From assembly GCA_934085565.1 (NCBI GenBank), contig CAKOHG010000004.1:62001-126000 (forward strand): a stretch of 64,000 nt of DNA. Reading direction: 5' to 3'. A program made the position numbers and the translations under genes. Origin of the DNA: an uncultured Bacilli bacterium (GTDB lineage Bacteria > Bacillota_I > Bacilli_A > RF39 > UBA660). Positions 9,863 to 19,160 of the stretch are shown here, piece by piece (positions within the stretch are counted from its first letter, which is position 1; every line of letters starts with the position of its first letter). The notes beneath the pieces were generated by a model. That model was not told the origin of the DNA, made no database searches, and saw only the letters and a list, made by a program, of their open reading frames with translations.

Positions 9863-9881
9863 AATTTAAAATAATTTATTG

Positions 9882-10892
9882 TTATTGCTTTTTGGTATAA
9901 AGAAATAATAATCCCAATGTAACCAGTTCAAAAATGCCAAAGAGTAAAGGTAAAATTTCATACAAAAATAATTCTTTGGGATAATAAATTCCACAAAGTA
10001 AAGTGACAAGATAAAGAAGAAAAAGTAAAATAGGAAAAGTAAATTTTAAACCTTTTTTAGGTAAGCATTCCTTTAAGTTATTGCCGGCGATAGATAATGT
10101 CATAAATAAATCAAATAGCCAGGCAATAGAAATAATGTTTTCTACTTTTTCAATAAAATTAAATAATTTAATTTTCTTTAAAGTCATATATTCCGGATAA
10201 CGATAGATTTTGATAAGGTTAGGACCTAAAACGCCTATGATGAAAAGAGCAATAACAATGACTGTCAAAGAGGAAAACAAATATTTTAGAACATATTTGT
10301 TTTTTTTCGCTTCAGCATTAAGTAAAAGTAAAAAAGGGGCGGTACTATAAAAAGTATAATATAAAGTACCTTTAAGTAAAGAAGAGGTGTTTGTTGTTAA
10401 AATGGGTAAAAAGGATTCTACTTTAAAATATTTTATTAATCCAAAACCTGCAAAGATAAACAAAACTAAAGAAATAGGCATTAAAATTTCTCCTACTTTA
10501 GAAATAGTGGATAACCCTTTTTTACAAGCCCGATAGACTAAGAAAGGAATCGGTAAGGAGATAAAATATATGGGAGATTTAAGTAAGAAAAAAGAATCGG
10601 CAAATGTTTGAAAAACAAAGGCTATTTGAGTATAAATTAAAATATTAAAAAGGAAAAAGGTAAATAACAGTAAATATTTTAAAAGACTGTTATTTTTTTT
10701 AAGAGGAATAAGGTCAATCTTGTTTTTGAGCTTCCCATAAAGGTAGATAATGCCTACTCCCAGAATCGTTCCTAAAATGGCACATATATATGCATCTTTT
10801 CCCGTTAGTTTTAAAAGATAAGAAAAGCCAAAACCTAAGAAAAAAACACGACCTAAAAAATAAGATAAAACAAACATTTTACGTTCATTCAT
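9882..10892 (-). CDS. gerAB: GerAB/GerKB-family spore germination permease
   Basis: A 336-residue, very hydrophobic protein with about ten predicted membrane helices, of the APC-superfamily GerAB type (endospore germination permease). In spores GerAB sits in the inner membrane and binds the germinant as part of the GerA-GerB-GerC receptor. It is the last gene of a three-gene minus-strand operon and overlaps the lipoprotein gene upstream by 8 bases. The gene converges with the ASST-like gene, 19 bases apart. Subfamily (A, B or K) cannot be told, so the symbol is generic. Confidence 0.88.
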   Translation of the reverse strand: MNERKMFVLSYFLGRVFFLGFGFSYLLKLTGKDAYICAILGTILGVGIIYLYGKLKNKIDLIPLKKNNSLLKYLLLFTFFLFNILIYTQIAFVFQTFADSFFLLKSPIYFISLPIPFLVYRACKKGLSTISKVGEILMPISLVLFIFAGFGLIKYFKVESFLPILTTNTSSLLKGTLYYTFYSTAPFLLLLNAEAKKNKYVLKYLFSSLTVIVIALFIIGVLGPNLIKIYRYPEYMTLKKIKLFNFIEKVENIISIAWLFDLFMTLSIAGNNLKECLPKKGLKFTFPILLFLLYLVTLLCGIYYPKELFLYEILPLLFGIFELVTLGLLFLYTKKQ

Positions 10893-11958
10893 TTGGATTC
10901 ACCTTAAAAATTAACCCATTTTTATTGATATCTAAATTAACATGAATCACTGTATCTTTTAAATACCAATTTGTTAATTCTTTCCTTTCTTTCTTATAAT
11001 AAATATTTTGAACTTCTAACACGTCACTTTGCAGATTTTTAATTTTTCTTACTAAATTATTTATTTCTTTTTTAATTTCCTCACTAAAAGTGCGACTTAA
11101 CTCTTCATAACTTGAAGACGTACGAAAATCAGTTTCACAGTTATCTTCGATAATGCTTCCTTTTAAAGAAGAATCTATCATAATATTTTCTTCTTCCACA
11201 CTTATATCTGTGTCACGATTATGATATAAATCAATGGTAATATCTTTATCTTCTTTAGAAGGACAAGACATTTTAATGTAAGTGTTATCACTCGTATTTT
11301 TAAGTAAATTAAATAAAGAAGTTTCTTTTTCGTCTAATTTTCCAACCATTTGATAGCCTTTAAACAAAGCCATTCCCGAAAGTATAAAAGAGTCTTCATC
11401 CTTTTTTATTGTATTTAAGTAAGCATCTTTTTCTTTAGCTACAAAGTTATTCATCAACGTTTCAAAATCCATATTAATCGCGACATTTGGCGTAGAACGA
11501 TTATTGTTAAGAGCTTTTTCTAGGGCTTCGGATGTCACCGGAGAAGATTCATTTTCATTTTCGAGTACTAAAGATGCTTTACTATCTAAAACAATAAGAG
11601 GATAAAAGATATTTCTGATATTAGGCTCTCTTAAAATGTAATCTGTCACATCTTGCATATGGCTTTCAGCAATCTCTTCACTAAATAAAATTACTTTAAT
11701 ATGAGCAAAATAAGCTTCTTTATGAATTTTTAAGCTCGCATTTGCGAAGGCTTCTGAGATCGTATTTCCATTTGCTTTTATATAAAAAGCTTTTTCATCC
11801 TCTTCTTTTTGACTGTCCAAAACCTCAAAAGTAACCTCATAATCAGTTTCATAGTCAATGGCAATTCCAGAGATAATAGCTAAATCATTTAATTCTTGAT
11901 AGTCATAACATCCTCCTAAAAAAAGGGTGATAAGAAGAATAAAAAGTATTTTTTTCAT
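10885..11958 (-). CDS. gerAC: Ger(x)C-family spore germination lipoprotein
   Basis: A 357-residue lipoprotein with a lipobox (LFLGGC, lipidated Cys17) followed by YDYQELNDLAIISGIAIDYE, the characteristic N-terminal motif of Ger(x)C proteins. These proteins are the lipid-anchored subunit of nutrient germinant receptors in the spore inner membrane. Length is typical of the family. It overlaps gerAA by 4 bases and gerAB by 8 bases, giving tight coupling. No internal damage is seen. Confidence 0.92.
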   Translation of the reverse strand: MKKILFILLITLFLGGCYDYQELNDLAIISGIAIDYETDYEVTFEVLDSQKEEDEKAFYIKANGNTISEAFANASLKIHKEAYFAHIKVILFSEEIAESHMQDVTDYILREPNIRNIFYPLIVLDSKASLVLENENESSPVTSEALEKALNNNRSTPNVAINMDFETLMNNFVAKEKDAYLNTIKKDEDSFILSGMALFKGYQMVGKLDEKETSLFNLLKNTSDNTYIKMSCPSKEDKDITIDLYHNRDTDISVEEENIMIDSSLKGSIIEDNCETDFRTSSSYEELSRTFSEEIKKEINNLVRKIKNLQSDVLEVQNIYYKKERKELTNWYLKDTVIHVNLDINKNGLIFKVNPNE

Positions 11959-13391
11959 TTGGTTATCCTCCTTTGTTTAGTGAAGTTTTGCTCGGTAAGT
12001 AAAGGACTTCTTTCTGTGTTTTTAGAAAATGTTTTTTTAAGAAGACCTTGCATTAAATACTTGAGGTCAAAAGGTGCTAAAGGATAAAAATAAGGTTCGT
12101 CTAGTGTTTTAATTTCAATGACATGAATGAGAAAATAAATAAAGGCTAAAACGATTCCATAAAGGCCATACAAGGCCGCGGCAAAAAGAAAAATAATTCT
12201 AAAATAACGAGCCGCATCAACAAGTTCTGTTTCAGTAAATATTAAACTTGTAATAAAGGTAAAGGCAATAACGATAATCATAATCGGACTAACAAATCCG
12301 GCAGATACCGCAGCTTCACCAAGGATTAAAGCCCCGAGTATTGAAATGGCACTCCCGTAAGTGTTAGGAAAACGAATATCACTTTCTCTTAAAATCTCAT
12401 AAATAAAAAGCATTAAAATAGCTTCTACCAAAGTGGGGAAAGGCACATTACTTCGCTGAGCTGCAAAATTAATAAGTAAAGAAGAGGGAATTGTTTCGGG
12501 ATTATAATTAATAAGCGCGATGTAAAGTCCAGGCGCCATCATTGTTATAAAAAAACACATAAAACGTAATACTTTTAAAAAGTTAATATTATTTGTTTTA
12601 CGATAATCATCACTGACCGGGTTAATAAAATCACTAAAAAAAGCTGGCAAGATAAGAGCAAAAGGAGAAGTATCTACTAAAATAACTATTTTACCAGCCA
12701 TTAAAGCACTAGATACATAATCCGGTCTTTCTGTTTTAATAACTGTAGGGAAATGCGTTTTATTTTCTTCTTCAAGATATTCGGCAATAACCCCTGAATC
12801 AATAATGCCATCAATATCTATTTTTTTAAGTTCTTTATAAATTTTATCGAGGCTATCTTTTTTGACTATATCATCAAAATATAAAATATTTAAAGTTGTA
12901 CAAGTTTTTCTACCTATGACAACATTTAAGGCTTTCAAAGTACTTGATTTGATTCTTCTTTTAACGAGTCCTAAGTTAATTTGAATATTTTCTGTAAAAG
13001 CATCTTTAGGGCCAAAAACAGCTTGTTCTGTTTTAGCTTCGGGTATCCCTCTTGTAATGTCTGCTTTGGTTTCTAAAGCTAAAATCTCGTTACCTTTAAT
13101 AACAATGGTAAAGCCATTGGTAATATAAAATTCGATTTCATCGGCTTTATTTAAAATTAAAGTATGGGGAGCCGGAATTAAACTTTGAATATCTTTAAAT
13201 GATTTCTTTTTTAAGGCTGTTAAAAGAGTAATGTTTTTTAAAATATAATCGTTAACTTTATCACTACCGGTGACACTTTCTAAATATAAAACATATAATG
13301 TTGTCCGGTAGTTTATCTTGATTTTTTTAACAACAAAATCGGTATTGTTTTCAAATTGTTTTTCTATTTGCCCTAAAATTTTGTTTTGCAT
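11955..13391 (-). CDS. gerAA: GerAA-family spore germination protein
   Basis: A 478-residue protein with a soluble N-terminal half and a hydrophobic region of several membrane helices (about residues 235-420), as in GerAA/GerKA receptor subunits. The PFPTLVEAILMLFIYEILRE and GEAAVSAGFVSP stretches are family signatures. I chose the ATG whose first base is at 13391, because GGTGAT lies 5 bases before it; an upstream in-frame ATG at 13403 has no clear ribosome-binding site. It heads the gerAA-gerAC-gerAB operon and is divergent from rlmD. Sporulation-specific sigma control is expected but was not verified. Confidence 0.92.
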   Translation of the reverse strand: MQNKILGQIEKQFENNTDFVVKKIKINYRTTLYVLYLESVTGSDKVNDYILKNITLLTALKKKSFKDIQSLIPAPHTLILNKADEIEFYITNGFTIVIKGNEILALETKADITRGIPEAKTEQAVFGPKDAFTENIQINLGLVKRRIKSSTLKALNVVIGRKTCTTLNILYFDDIVKKDSLDKIYKELKKIDIDGIIDSGVIAEYLEEENKTHFPTVIKTERPDYVSSALMAGKIVILVDTSPFALILPAFFSDFINPVSDDYRKTNNINFLKVLRFMCFFITMMAPGLYIALINYNPETIPSSLLINFAAQRSNVPFPTLVEAILMLFIYEILRESDIRFPNTYGSAISILGALILGEAAVSAGFVSPIMIIVIAFTFITSLIFTETELVDAARYFRIIFLFAAALYGLYGIVLAFIYFLIHVIEIKTLDEPYFYPLAPFDLKYLMQGLLKKTFSKNTERSPLLTEQNFTKQRRITK

Positions 13392-13493
13392 AGATATCAC
13401 CATTTTTAATATGAAACAAAGGTAAAAAATTTATGCGTTTCTTGAAAAAAAAGTCTTCATATGATACTCTTTTAAAAAGAAAGCGATGATCTT

Positions 13494-14690
13494 ATGAAAG
13501 TACGTATTGAAAAATTTGATTATGAAGGAAGAGGTCTTTGTCATATCGATGGTAAAGTAACTTTTGTTCCTAAAGCTTTAAAAGGCGAAGTTGTCGATAT
13601 TAATTTGGAAAAGAGTGAAAAACATTATAACATAGCTAAACTTAATGAAATAATAGAGAAAAGTCCGGAAAGAATTCCTTCTTTTTGTCCTTACAGTAGT
13701 CTTTGTGGAGGTTGTTCTTTTTCTCATCTTTCTTATGAAAATTCTTTAAAGTATAAAAAAGAAATTATCAGTGATTTATTAAAACAAAATAATATTTCTT
13801 TTTCCTCTTTAGAAATTGTTCCTTCAAGACCTGTTTTAGGTTATCGTAATAAAGTGAGTTTAAAAGTACAAGAAGGAGAGTTTGGCTACTACGAAGAACA
13901 AAGTCATCATTTTATTCCTATTAAAACTTGTTATTTATTAAGTACTTTTATTGAGAGTCTTTTAAAAGATTTTTCTATGTTTCATTTTCAAAATGGAGAA
14001 CTTGTCATTCAAACAAATAGTAAAGGGGATATGCTTTTAAATATTAAAACACAGGATAAAATTTCTATTTTAGAAGAATTAACTAAAAAGCACTCTATTA
14101 AAGGTATTTTACTCAATAATAAACTGGTTTATGGGACTAATATTTTAGAAGAACAAAGAGAAAATATTCGTTATCGATATTCTTTTCATTCCTTCTTTCA
14201 AGTAAATGCCTATATTTCAGAAAAGATAAAAGAAGATGTTATGAAATATGTCAATGAAAAAGATGAAGTATATGATCTTTACTGTGGGGTTGGTTTCTTT
14301 TCTCTTCCTTTAGCTTTAAAAGCAAAGAGCGTGATAGGCATTGAAGAAAATAAAGAAGCTATTTTAATGGCTTTAGAAAATGCTCGTTTAAATGAAATAG
14401 AAAATGTATCTTTTAATGTGGGTAAAGTGGAAGATATTTTACCTAAGGTAAAACATAATGTCACCCTTTCTTTAGTAGACCCACCAAGAAGTGGTTTAAA
14501 ACCTATTGTGATAAAGACACTTATTGATTCTAATATTCCTAAAATTTTATATGTCTCTTGTAACCCTTTAACATTAGTAAGAGATTTAAAAGAGTTTACT
14601 AAATATTATGAAATTGAATCCATAAAGCTTTATGACATGTTCTCTTATAGTAAACATGTAGAAACTCTTTGTGTGATGAAAAGAAAATAA
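13494..14690 (+). CDS. rlmD: 23S rRNA (uracil-C5)-methyltransferase, RlmD/RlmCD family
   Basis: A 398-residue TrmA/RumA-family enzyme that methylates C5 of a uridine in 23S rRNA using SAM. An N-terminal TRAM RNA-binding domain covers about residues 1-55. Four cysteines for a 4Fe-4S cluster are at C65, C71, C74 and C146. The SAM domain contains YDLYCGVGFFSLPLA, and the C-terminal catalytic segment reads VDPPRSG followed by VSCNP. In Bacillus one protein (RlmCD) modifies both U747 and U1939, so the exact site is uncertain. An upstream AT-rich divergent region separates it from gerAA. Confidence 0.9.
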   Translation: MKVRIEKFDYEGRGLCHIDGKVTFVPKALKGEVVDINLEKSEKHYNIAKLNEIIEKSPERIPSFCPYSSLCGGCSFSHLSYENSLKYKKEIISDLLKQNNISFSSLEIVPSRPVLGYRNKVSLKVQEGEFGYYEEQSHHFIPIKTCYLLSTFIESLLKDFSMFHFQNGELVIQTNSKGDMLLNIKTQDKISILEELTKKHSIKGILLNNKLVYGTNILEEQRENIRYRYSFHSFFQVNAYISEKIKEDVMKYVNEKDEVYDLYCGVGFFSLPLALKAKSVIGIEENKEAILMALENARLNEIENVSFNVGKVEDILPKVKHNVTLSLVDPPRSGLKPIVIKTLIDSNIPKILYVSCNPLTLVRDLKEFTKYYEIESIKLYDMFSYSKHVETLCVMKRK

Positions 14691-14712
14691 TAACTGAAAT
14701 GAGGTGTAAAAT

Positions 14713-15570
14713 ATGTCTAAATGGTACGACAAACCTATTAGAGTTTTATCTCTTAAGAGAGAGATTGACTATATAATGTGTATTGATGAGAATGGTAGTA
14801 GTAGTAATTTAACTTATGTATTGAAACAAATATCGAATGAAAAAGAATTATCTGAAGATGATAAATACTTTACTATTACAGGATGTATTTTTACAAAAGA
14901 CGACTATTTTAATTCTAAAAGATTAATAAAGTCACTAAAAAATAAATATTGGAATAATGGAGTGTTTTACGATACTAAATCAAAACGAGATAAGGAAATA
15001 TGTTTTCATTCAAGAGATATTAGAAAACATAATGGATGTTTTAATGACAATATTATTAATTACAATGAATTTATGATTGACTTATCAGATACTATGAAAG
15101 ATATAAAATGTAAAATTATTTCAATAAGTGTTAATATTTATGAATATTTAAAGAAAGGCTATACTCATAACATTTATAATGTTGCGTTTGATTTCCTATT
15201 AGAAAGGTATATTTATGATACTGAAAATAACAAAAAAGGAATTATAATGCTTGAAGCAAGAGGAAAAGAAGAAGATAAAGAATTATTAAAACATATTAGT
15301 AAGGTTATTAATCATACTGGTACCAAGAAAATAAGTTCAAAAGAGTTAAAAAATAAAATTGATGGTGTTTATTTTAATCCTAAATGGAATGAGGATTATA
15401 ATTTTACTTATGTTGGATTGGAAATAACAGATTTATTCTCATATCCAATACATAAATACATTAAAAGAAATATTAAAGATAAGGCATTTCTAATATTTGA
15501 AGATAAAATTGTAGGATATCCAAATTATAATAATAAAGGAATAAAAATCTTTCCTCCAAACAAAAAATAA
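14713..15570 (+). CDS. DUF3800 domain protein
   Basis: A 285-residue protein with DUF3800 hallmarks: an early CIDENGSS motif (D25, E26), FHSRDIR in the middle, LEARGKEED and a late LEITDLFSYPIHK segment. The family is uncharacterised; I recall it as having an RNase H-like fold, which suggests a nuclease, but this is not proven. It lies 22 bases behind rlmD with a GAGGTG ribosome-binding site. Its stop codon overlaps the end of a small RNA on the other strand. Codon use looks more AT-rich than in rlmD. It probably belongs to a transferable accessory module. Confidence 0.75.
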   Translation: MSKWYDKPIRVLSLKREIDYIMCIDENGSSSNLTYVLKQISNEKELSEDDKYFTITGCIFTKDDYFNSKRLIKSLKNKYWNNGVFYDTKSKRDKEICFHSRDIRKHNGCFNDNIINYNEFMIDLSDTMKDIKCKIISISVNIYEYLKKGYTHNIYNVAFDFLLERYIYDTENNKKGIIMLEARGKEEDKELLKHISKVINHTGTKKISSKELKNKIDGVYFNPKWNEDYNFTYVGLEITDLFSYPIHKYIKRNIKDKAFLIFEDKIVGYPNYNNKGIKIFPPNKK

Positions 15571-15592
15571 GAACTGGATAAACCAGTTCTTA
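15562..15592 (-). terminator. Terminator of the small RNA
   Basis: A perfect 10-bp stem (15568-15577 with 15583-15592, 5-base loop) is followed on the minus strand by six U residues. On the plus strand there is no T-run after the hairpin, so it serves the minus-strand RNA, although it may also protect the DUF3800 mRNA end. Confidence 0.75.
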
Positions 15593-15637
15593 CCGTCCGC
15601 GATACCACGAACCCCAAGCAAATATATTGCTCTTGAC
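15562..15637 (-). ncRNA. Small structured RNA convergent with the DUF3800 gene
   Basis: On the minus strand a complete small transcription unit is visible: a promoter (TTGACA, 17-base spacer, TACATT), about 75 transcribed bases, then a 10-bp hairpin and a U-run. The RNA can form a 5' hairpin (AGCAA/TTGCT, 15617-15631), a second 6-bp stem around GTTCGT/GCGGAC, and the terminator hairpin. The central section is much more GC-rich than its surroundings. Published surveys describe several conserved RNA motifs found beside DUF3800 genes, and this may be one; I could not compare sequences. The 3' end overlaps the DUF3800 stop codon. Confidence 0.65.
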
Positions 15638-15643
15638 ATAATT

Positions 15644-15672
15644 AATGTAGCAAATAAATTGATATTTGTCAA
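15644..15672 (-). promoter_or_regulatory. Promoter of the small RNA
   Basis: Read on the minus strand, TTGACA (15672-15667) is followed after 17 bases by TACATT (15649-15644). This is a near-consensus housekeeping promoter with no protein-coding frame behind it; the only thing it can express is the small RNA at 15562-15637. Confidence 0.7.
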
Positions 15673-15851
15673 CAATTATGCTTTTATAGTATATGCTTAA
15701 GTTGCTTGAAATATGCATATTTAGAAATTAATAAAAATAATGTTGGTTTAAATAAATAAGCTAGTAAAGCATTTAAAAGAGTGTATAATTTCTGTGGATT
15801 TATTTGAGGGAAGAAAATTTTATATGATATACTAACATGGGAGTTGATATT

Positions 15852-16856
15852 ATGATTGAAAGCTTAGAGCAATTAATTGATAATGCAAACCAAATTAAAA
15901 ATGAAACTGAAAGAGTTAATTACGTTATGAATTATTTTCTTCAAAATGTTGAATACGATTATGGCTATTTATTAGCAAAGGGATATTTGCAAGGAACTAT
16001 TTCTGGAGTTACGTTTACAGACGAAAATCATAAGCCATTTTTATCCAAAAATCCATTTTCTATTGGAAAAAGAATAATAAATTGTAATGGAAAAGAAATG
16101 ATATGCGATGATAGCTATTGTTCAACCGCAAATATCGTAAATGGTAAATCCTCTTTATTTGATGAAGTTACTCATTTATTAAATTCTTGTGAGGGAGATA
16201 AGGATAAATTTATTTTGGAACTTTATGATTTATTTACTGAAGAATTAAGTAAACATACTGATAATGATGAAATAATTACAAAAAATGTGTTTGACATTGT
16301 CAAAAAATATCGAGAAAGTATGAATACAGGTAAAATTTTAAACAATGAAAATGTAAATTATTTTATAGCACCTGATATTAAAGAAGTAATGCTAAATTTT
16401 ATGATTTATCCTCAAAAATATATGCCACAAATTATTGAAAATGGTTTAATTAAAAAAGGTGTTTGTGAACATTATGCAAATTATTTTGCTGAAATTTTGC
16501 CTCAAATAGGTATTCCCTGTGTCAGAATAGATGGTACAAGTGAGTTAGGTCATGCTTGGAATGCAGCTATCGTTGATGGAAAATTAAAGTCTATTGATTT
16601 AACAAGAGCTGTTTTCATTCGTGACAAATGGAAGGGAATATCAAAAGAACAAACAAGTGCTGATTGGTTGTTGGCTGATTTTTCAGATACATTTAGATGG
16701 CAAGTTACAAGAACAATTGATGGTGTTGGCGTAGATGAAAATTATAAATCTATTCCACTAGGATATATAGTTAATGGCGATAATTTTAATGAAGAAATTA
16801 TGACTAATTTAGTTATGAAATATACAAATCAATTTGAATGGCGAGGAAGAAAATAA
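15852..16856 (+). CDS. Transglutaminase-like (cysteine protease fold) protein
   Basis: A 334-residue protein whose C-terminal half carries a transglutaminase-like core: KKGVCEHYANYFAEILPQIG with Cys205, GHAWNAAIVDG with His234, and KSIDLT with Asp249, forming the expected Cys-His-Asp triad. There is no signal peptide, so it should be cytoplasmic. I start at the ATG at 15852, which has GGAGTTGAT before it, rather than the ATG at 15837. A TGATATACT extended -10 element lies just upstream at about 15824-15832. Such folds include proteases and amidases; the substrate is unknown. It sits in an accessory patch next to DUF3800. Confidence 0.65.
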   Translation: MIESLEQLIDNANQIKNETERVNYVMNYFLQNVEYDYGYLLAKGYLQGTISGVTFTDENHKPFLSKNPFSIGKRIINCNGKEMICDDSYCSTANIVNGKSSLFDEVTHLLNSCEGDKDKFILELYDLFTEELSKHTDNDEIITKNVFDIVKKYRESMNTGKILNNENVNYFIAPDIKEVMLNFMIYPQKYMPQIIENGLIKKGVCEHYANYFAEILPQIGIPCVRIDGTSELGHAWNAAIVDGKLKSIDLTRAVFIRDKWKGISKEQTSADWLLADFSDTFRWQVTRTIDGVGVDENYKSIPLGYIVNGDNFNEEIMTNLVMKYTNQFEWRGRK

Positions 16857-16942
16857 AAACATATTTGTAATAAAGATAATTCTTGTTATGATTTCTTTTT
16901 AATATTATGTCTTTAAAATAAGAAAGATAGAGGTTATTTCTA

Positions 16943-17284
16943 ATGAATTTTAATATTGAAAAAGTAAAGATTTTTGTTTCTATTCCAAAGAAAAATGTGG
17001 AAGAGGTAAGAAACGTTATATGTAAAACAGACGCGGGCATTATTGGAAATTATTCTTGTTGTACCTCTTCTGTAAGTTCTGTGGGAACTTTTAAGCCAAA
17101 TGATAAGGCTAATCCTTATATAGGAAGTTCAAATACTTTGGAATGTGTGGACGAAGAAATTTTATCTTTTATTTGTGATGTCGATAAAGTGAAAAATGTC
17201 TTAACAGAATTAAGAAAAGTTCATCCTTATGAAGAACCAGCCATTGATATTGTGCCTTTAATAGATGAAAAATATTTTAAATAA
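16943..17284 (+). CDS. Stand-alone YqfO/NIF3-associated CutA-like domain protein
   Basis: A 113-residue protein matching the PII/CutA1-like insert domain of YqfO/NIF3 family proteins: KIFVSIPKKNVEEVRNVI, GIIGNYSCCTSSVSSVGTFKP and the late HPYEEPAIDIVPL motif. In YqfO this domain is inserted into a dinuclear metal hydrolase-like core; here the core is absent. It may bind a metal or small ligand as a trimer, as CutA1 does, but its role is unknown. It lies 11 bases upstream of the response regulator and may share its transcript. Confidence 0.75.
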   Translation: MNFNIEKVKIFVSIPKKNVEEVRNVICKTDAGIIGNYSCCTSSVSSVGTFKPNDKANPYIGSSNTLECVDEEILSFICDVDKVKNVLTELRKVHPYEEPAIDIVPLIDEKYFK

Positions 17285-17295
17285 AGGGGATAAAT

Positions 17296-17964
17296 ATGAA
17301 AATACTAATTGTTGAAGATGAAAAAAGTTTAGCCGATATTTTAAAAGAAGCCTTAGAAAAGGAAAACTACCAAGTTGATGTTTCCTATGATGGCGAAAGT
17401 GGTGAAGAAAAAGCTCTTACTTTGGGATATGATTTAATCTTATTAGACGTTATGCTACCTTTAAAAGATGGTTTTAGTATTTTAAAATCATTAGAAAAAA
17501 ATAAAATAAAAAGTAAAGTCATTATGCTTACCGCAAGAGGTTCTTTAGAAGATAAATTAGAAGGCTTAGAAGGCGGCGCAAAAGACTATATTACTAAGCC
17601 ATTTCACATCGAAGAAGTGGTCGCTCGTGTAAATATTCAACTTGGTAAAGTAAATAATAAAATGGTTTTTGAAGATTTAGAACTTGATACTTCTAAACTT
17701 ACCTTATCCCACATTAAAACTCATGAAAGTGTTACTTTAGTTCGCAAAGAATTTTTACTTTTAGAATATTTCTTTAATAATCCTCATCAAGTTTTAAGCA
17801 AAGAAAGTATTTATGAAAAAATATGGGGTTATGATAATGAAAGCGAATCAAACAATTTAGAAGCTTACTTATCATTTTTAAGACGTAAAATAAAAGCTAT
17901 CAATTCTTGTGTCACGATTAAGGCTGTTCGCGGAATGGGTTATAAGTTAGAAGGATGTAAATGA
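17296..17964 (+). CDS. OmpR/PhoB-family response regulator
   Basis: A 222-residue two-component response regulator. The receiver domain (residues 1-115) has the acidic pocket VEDE, phospho-acceptor Asp51 (LLDVMLPLKDG), Thr79 and Lys101. The C-terminal winged-helix DNA-binding domain (about 125-220) includes LVRKEFLLLEYF and a late AVRGMGYKLE motif. It overlaps the histidine kinase gene by 4 bases, forming a cognate pair. The nearest likely target is the beta-helix gene downstream, whose upstream region carries a palindrome. Confidence 0.93.
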   Translation: MKILIVEDEKSLADILKEALEKENYQVDVSYDGESGEEKALTLGYDLILLDVMLPLKDGFSILKSLEKNKIKSKVIMLTARGSLEDKLEGLEGGAKDYITKPFHIEEVVARVNIQLGKVNNKMVFEDLELDTSKLTLSHIKTHESVTLVRKEFLLLEYFFNNPHQVLSKESIYEKIWGYDNESESNNLEAYLSFLRRKIKAINSCVTIKAVRGMGYKLEGCK

Positions 17965-19145
17965 AAAAATTAAATCAAAAAGTTTTTATTACGCTTTATG
18001 CGGTCTTATCCCTTTTTATGTTAAGTGTTTTAGTTATTTTTGAAGTACAAAATTATGTTAAAGAAGAAAAAAATGTGGAAGAAACTTTAAGAATACCAAA
18101 CGATAATAAAAATGATCCTTCTAAAAAAGATAATCTTCCAATGATGAATAGAAAAGTTTACTCTGTATTACTCGGAAATGATAATCAAATTTTAGAAATT
18201 ATGAATCATAATATAGATGGTTTAACCGATGAAGAAATAGAAAACATCGCGAAAGATATACTTTCAAAAAAAGAGTTAAAAGAAAATAAAGTTGGCAATC
18301 TTTATTTAGAGGATTATGTTTATACGCTCAATAATAATGAACTTATCTTTATGGATAATGAAAATTTAAAGAATAATTTATTACATTCCTTATTAATGAA
18401 AATCATTTTCTTTATTTTCTTTGAGTTTATTTTGCTTTTTCTTGTTAAAGAACTAACTGAGAAAATTACCAAACCAGCATATGAAGCCTTGCAAAAGCAA
18501 AAAGATTTTATTGCTGATGCTTCTCATGAATTAAAAACGCCTTTGTCAGTTATTATAGCTAGTACAGAAATGCTAGACAAAGAAATAAAAGATAACAAAT
18601 GGCTTTCCAATATTCAAAAAGAAAGTTTAGGTATGCAAGAACTTGTACATTCCCTTTTGATTCTTGCCACGAGTGAAGAAGGCAATCTTTATAAGTTTGA
18701 AAATAAAAATCTTTCAAGATTACTTGAACTTTCTTGTCTTACATTTGAAGTAAAGGCTTATGAAAAAAATATTAAATTAAAAACAAATATAAAAAAGGAT
18801 ATTTTTGCTAAAATAGATGAAAATAAAATGAAAGAAGTAATTGAAATTCTTTTAGATAATGCCATTAGTCATTCTTTAGAAGAAACAACCATTTTGGTTA
18901 ACTTAACAGAAAATAATAAAGAAATTATTTTAACCGTTATAAATGAAGGTGATTTAATTTCTAAAGAAGATGAAGAAAAAATCTTTGAACGTTTTTATCG
19001 CATGGATACATCAAGAGAAAGAACGAAAGGACATTTTGGTTTAGGCCTTGCTATTGCCAAAAATATTGTTTTATCTCATCATGGAAAAATAAAAGCGTAT
19101 TCTAAAGATAAAAAAACATATTTTGAAGTTTATTTGCAAAAATAG
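17961..19145 (+). CDS. Sensor histidine kinase
   Basis: A 394-residue membrane kinase: a first helix at about residues 11-28, an extracytoplasmic sensor region (about 30-140), a second helix (about 143-164), the HisKA dimerisation segment FIADASHELKTPLS with phospho-accepting His189, and a HATPase domain with the N-box LLDNAISHS and the glycine-rich GHFGLGLAIAKNIV. It is the partner of the preceding response regulator. The short sensor region gives no hint of the stimulus. Confidence 0.93.
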   Translation: MKKLNQKVFITLYAVLSLFMLSVLVIFEVQNYVKEEKNVEETLRIPNDNKNDPSKKDNLPMMNRKVYSVLLGNDNQILEIMNHNIDGLTDEEIENIAKDILSKKELKENKVGNLYLEDYVYTLNNNELIFMDNENLKNNLLHSLLMKIIFFIFFEFILLFLVKELTEKITKPAYEALQKQKDFIADASHELKTPLSVIIASTEMLDKEIKDNKWLSNIQKESLGMQELVHSLLILATSEEGNLYKFENKNLSRLLELSCLTFEVKAYEKNIKLKTNIKKDIFAKIDENKMKEVIEILLDNAISHSLEETTILVNLTENNKEIILTVINEGDLISKEDEEKIFERFYRMDTSRERTKGHFGLGLAIAKNIVLSHHGKIKAYSKDKKTYFEVYLQK

Positions 19146-19160
19146 ACTTTTTTTAATGTT

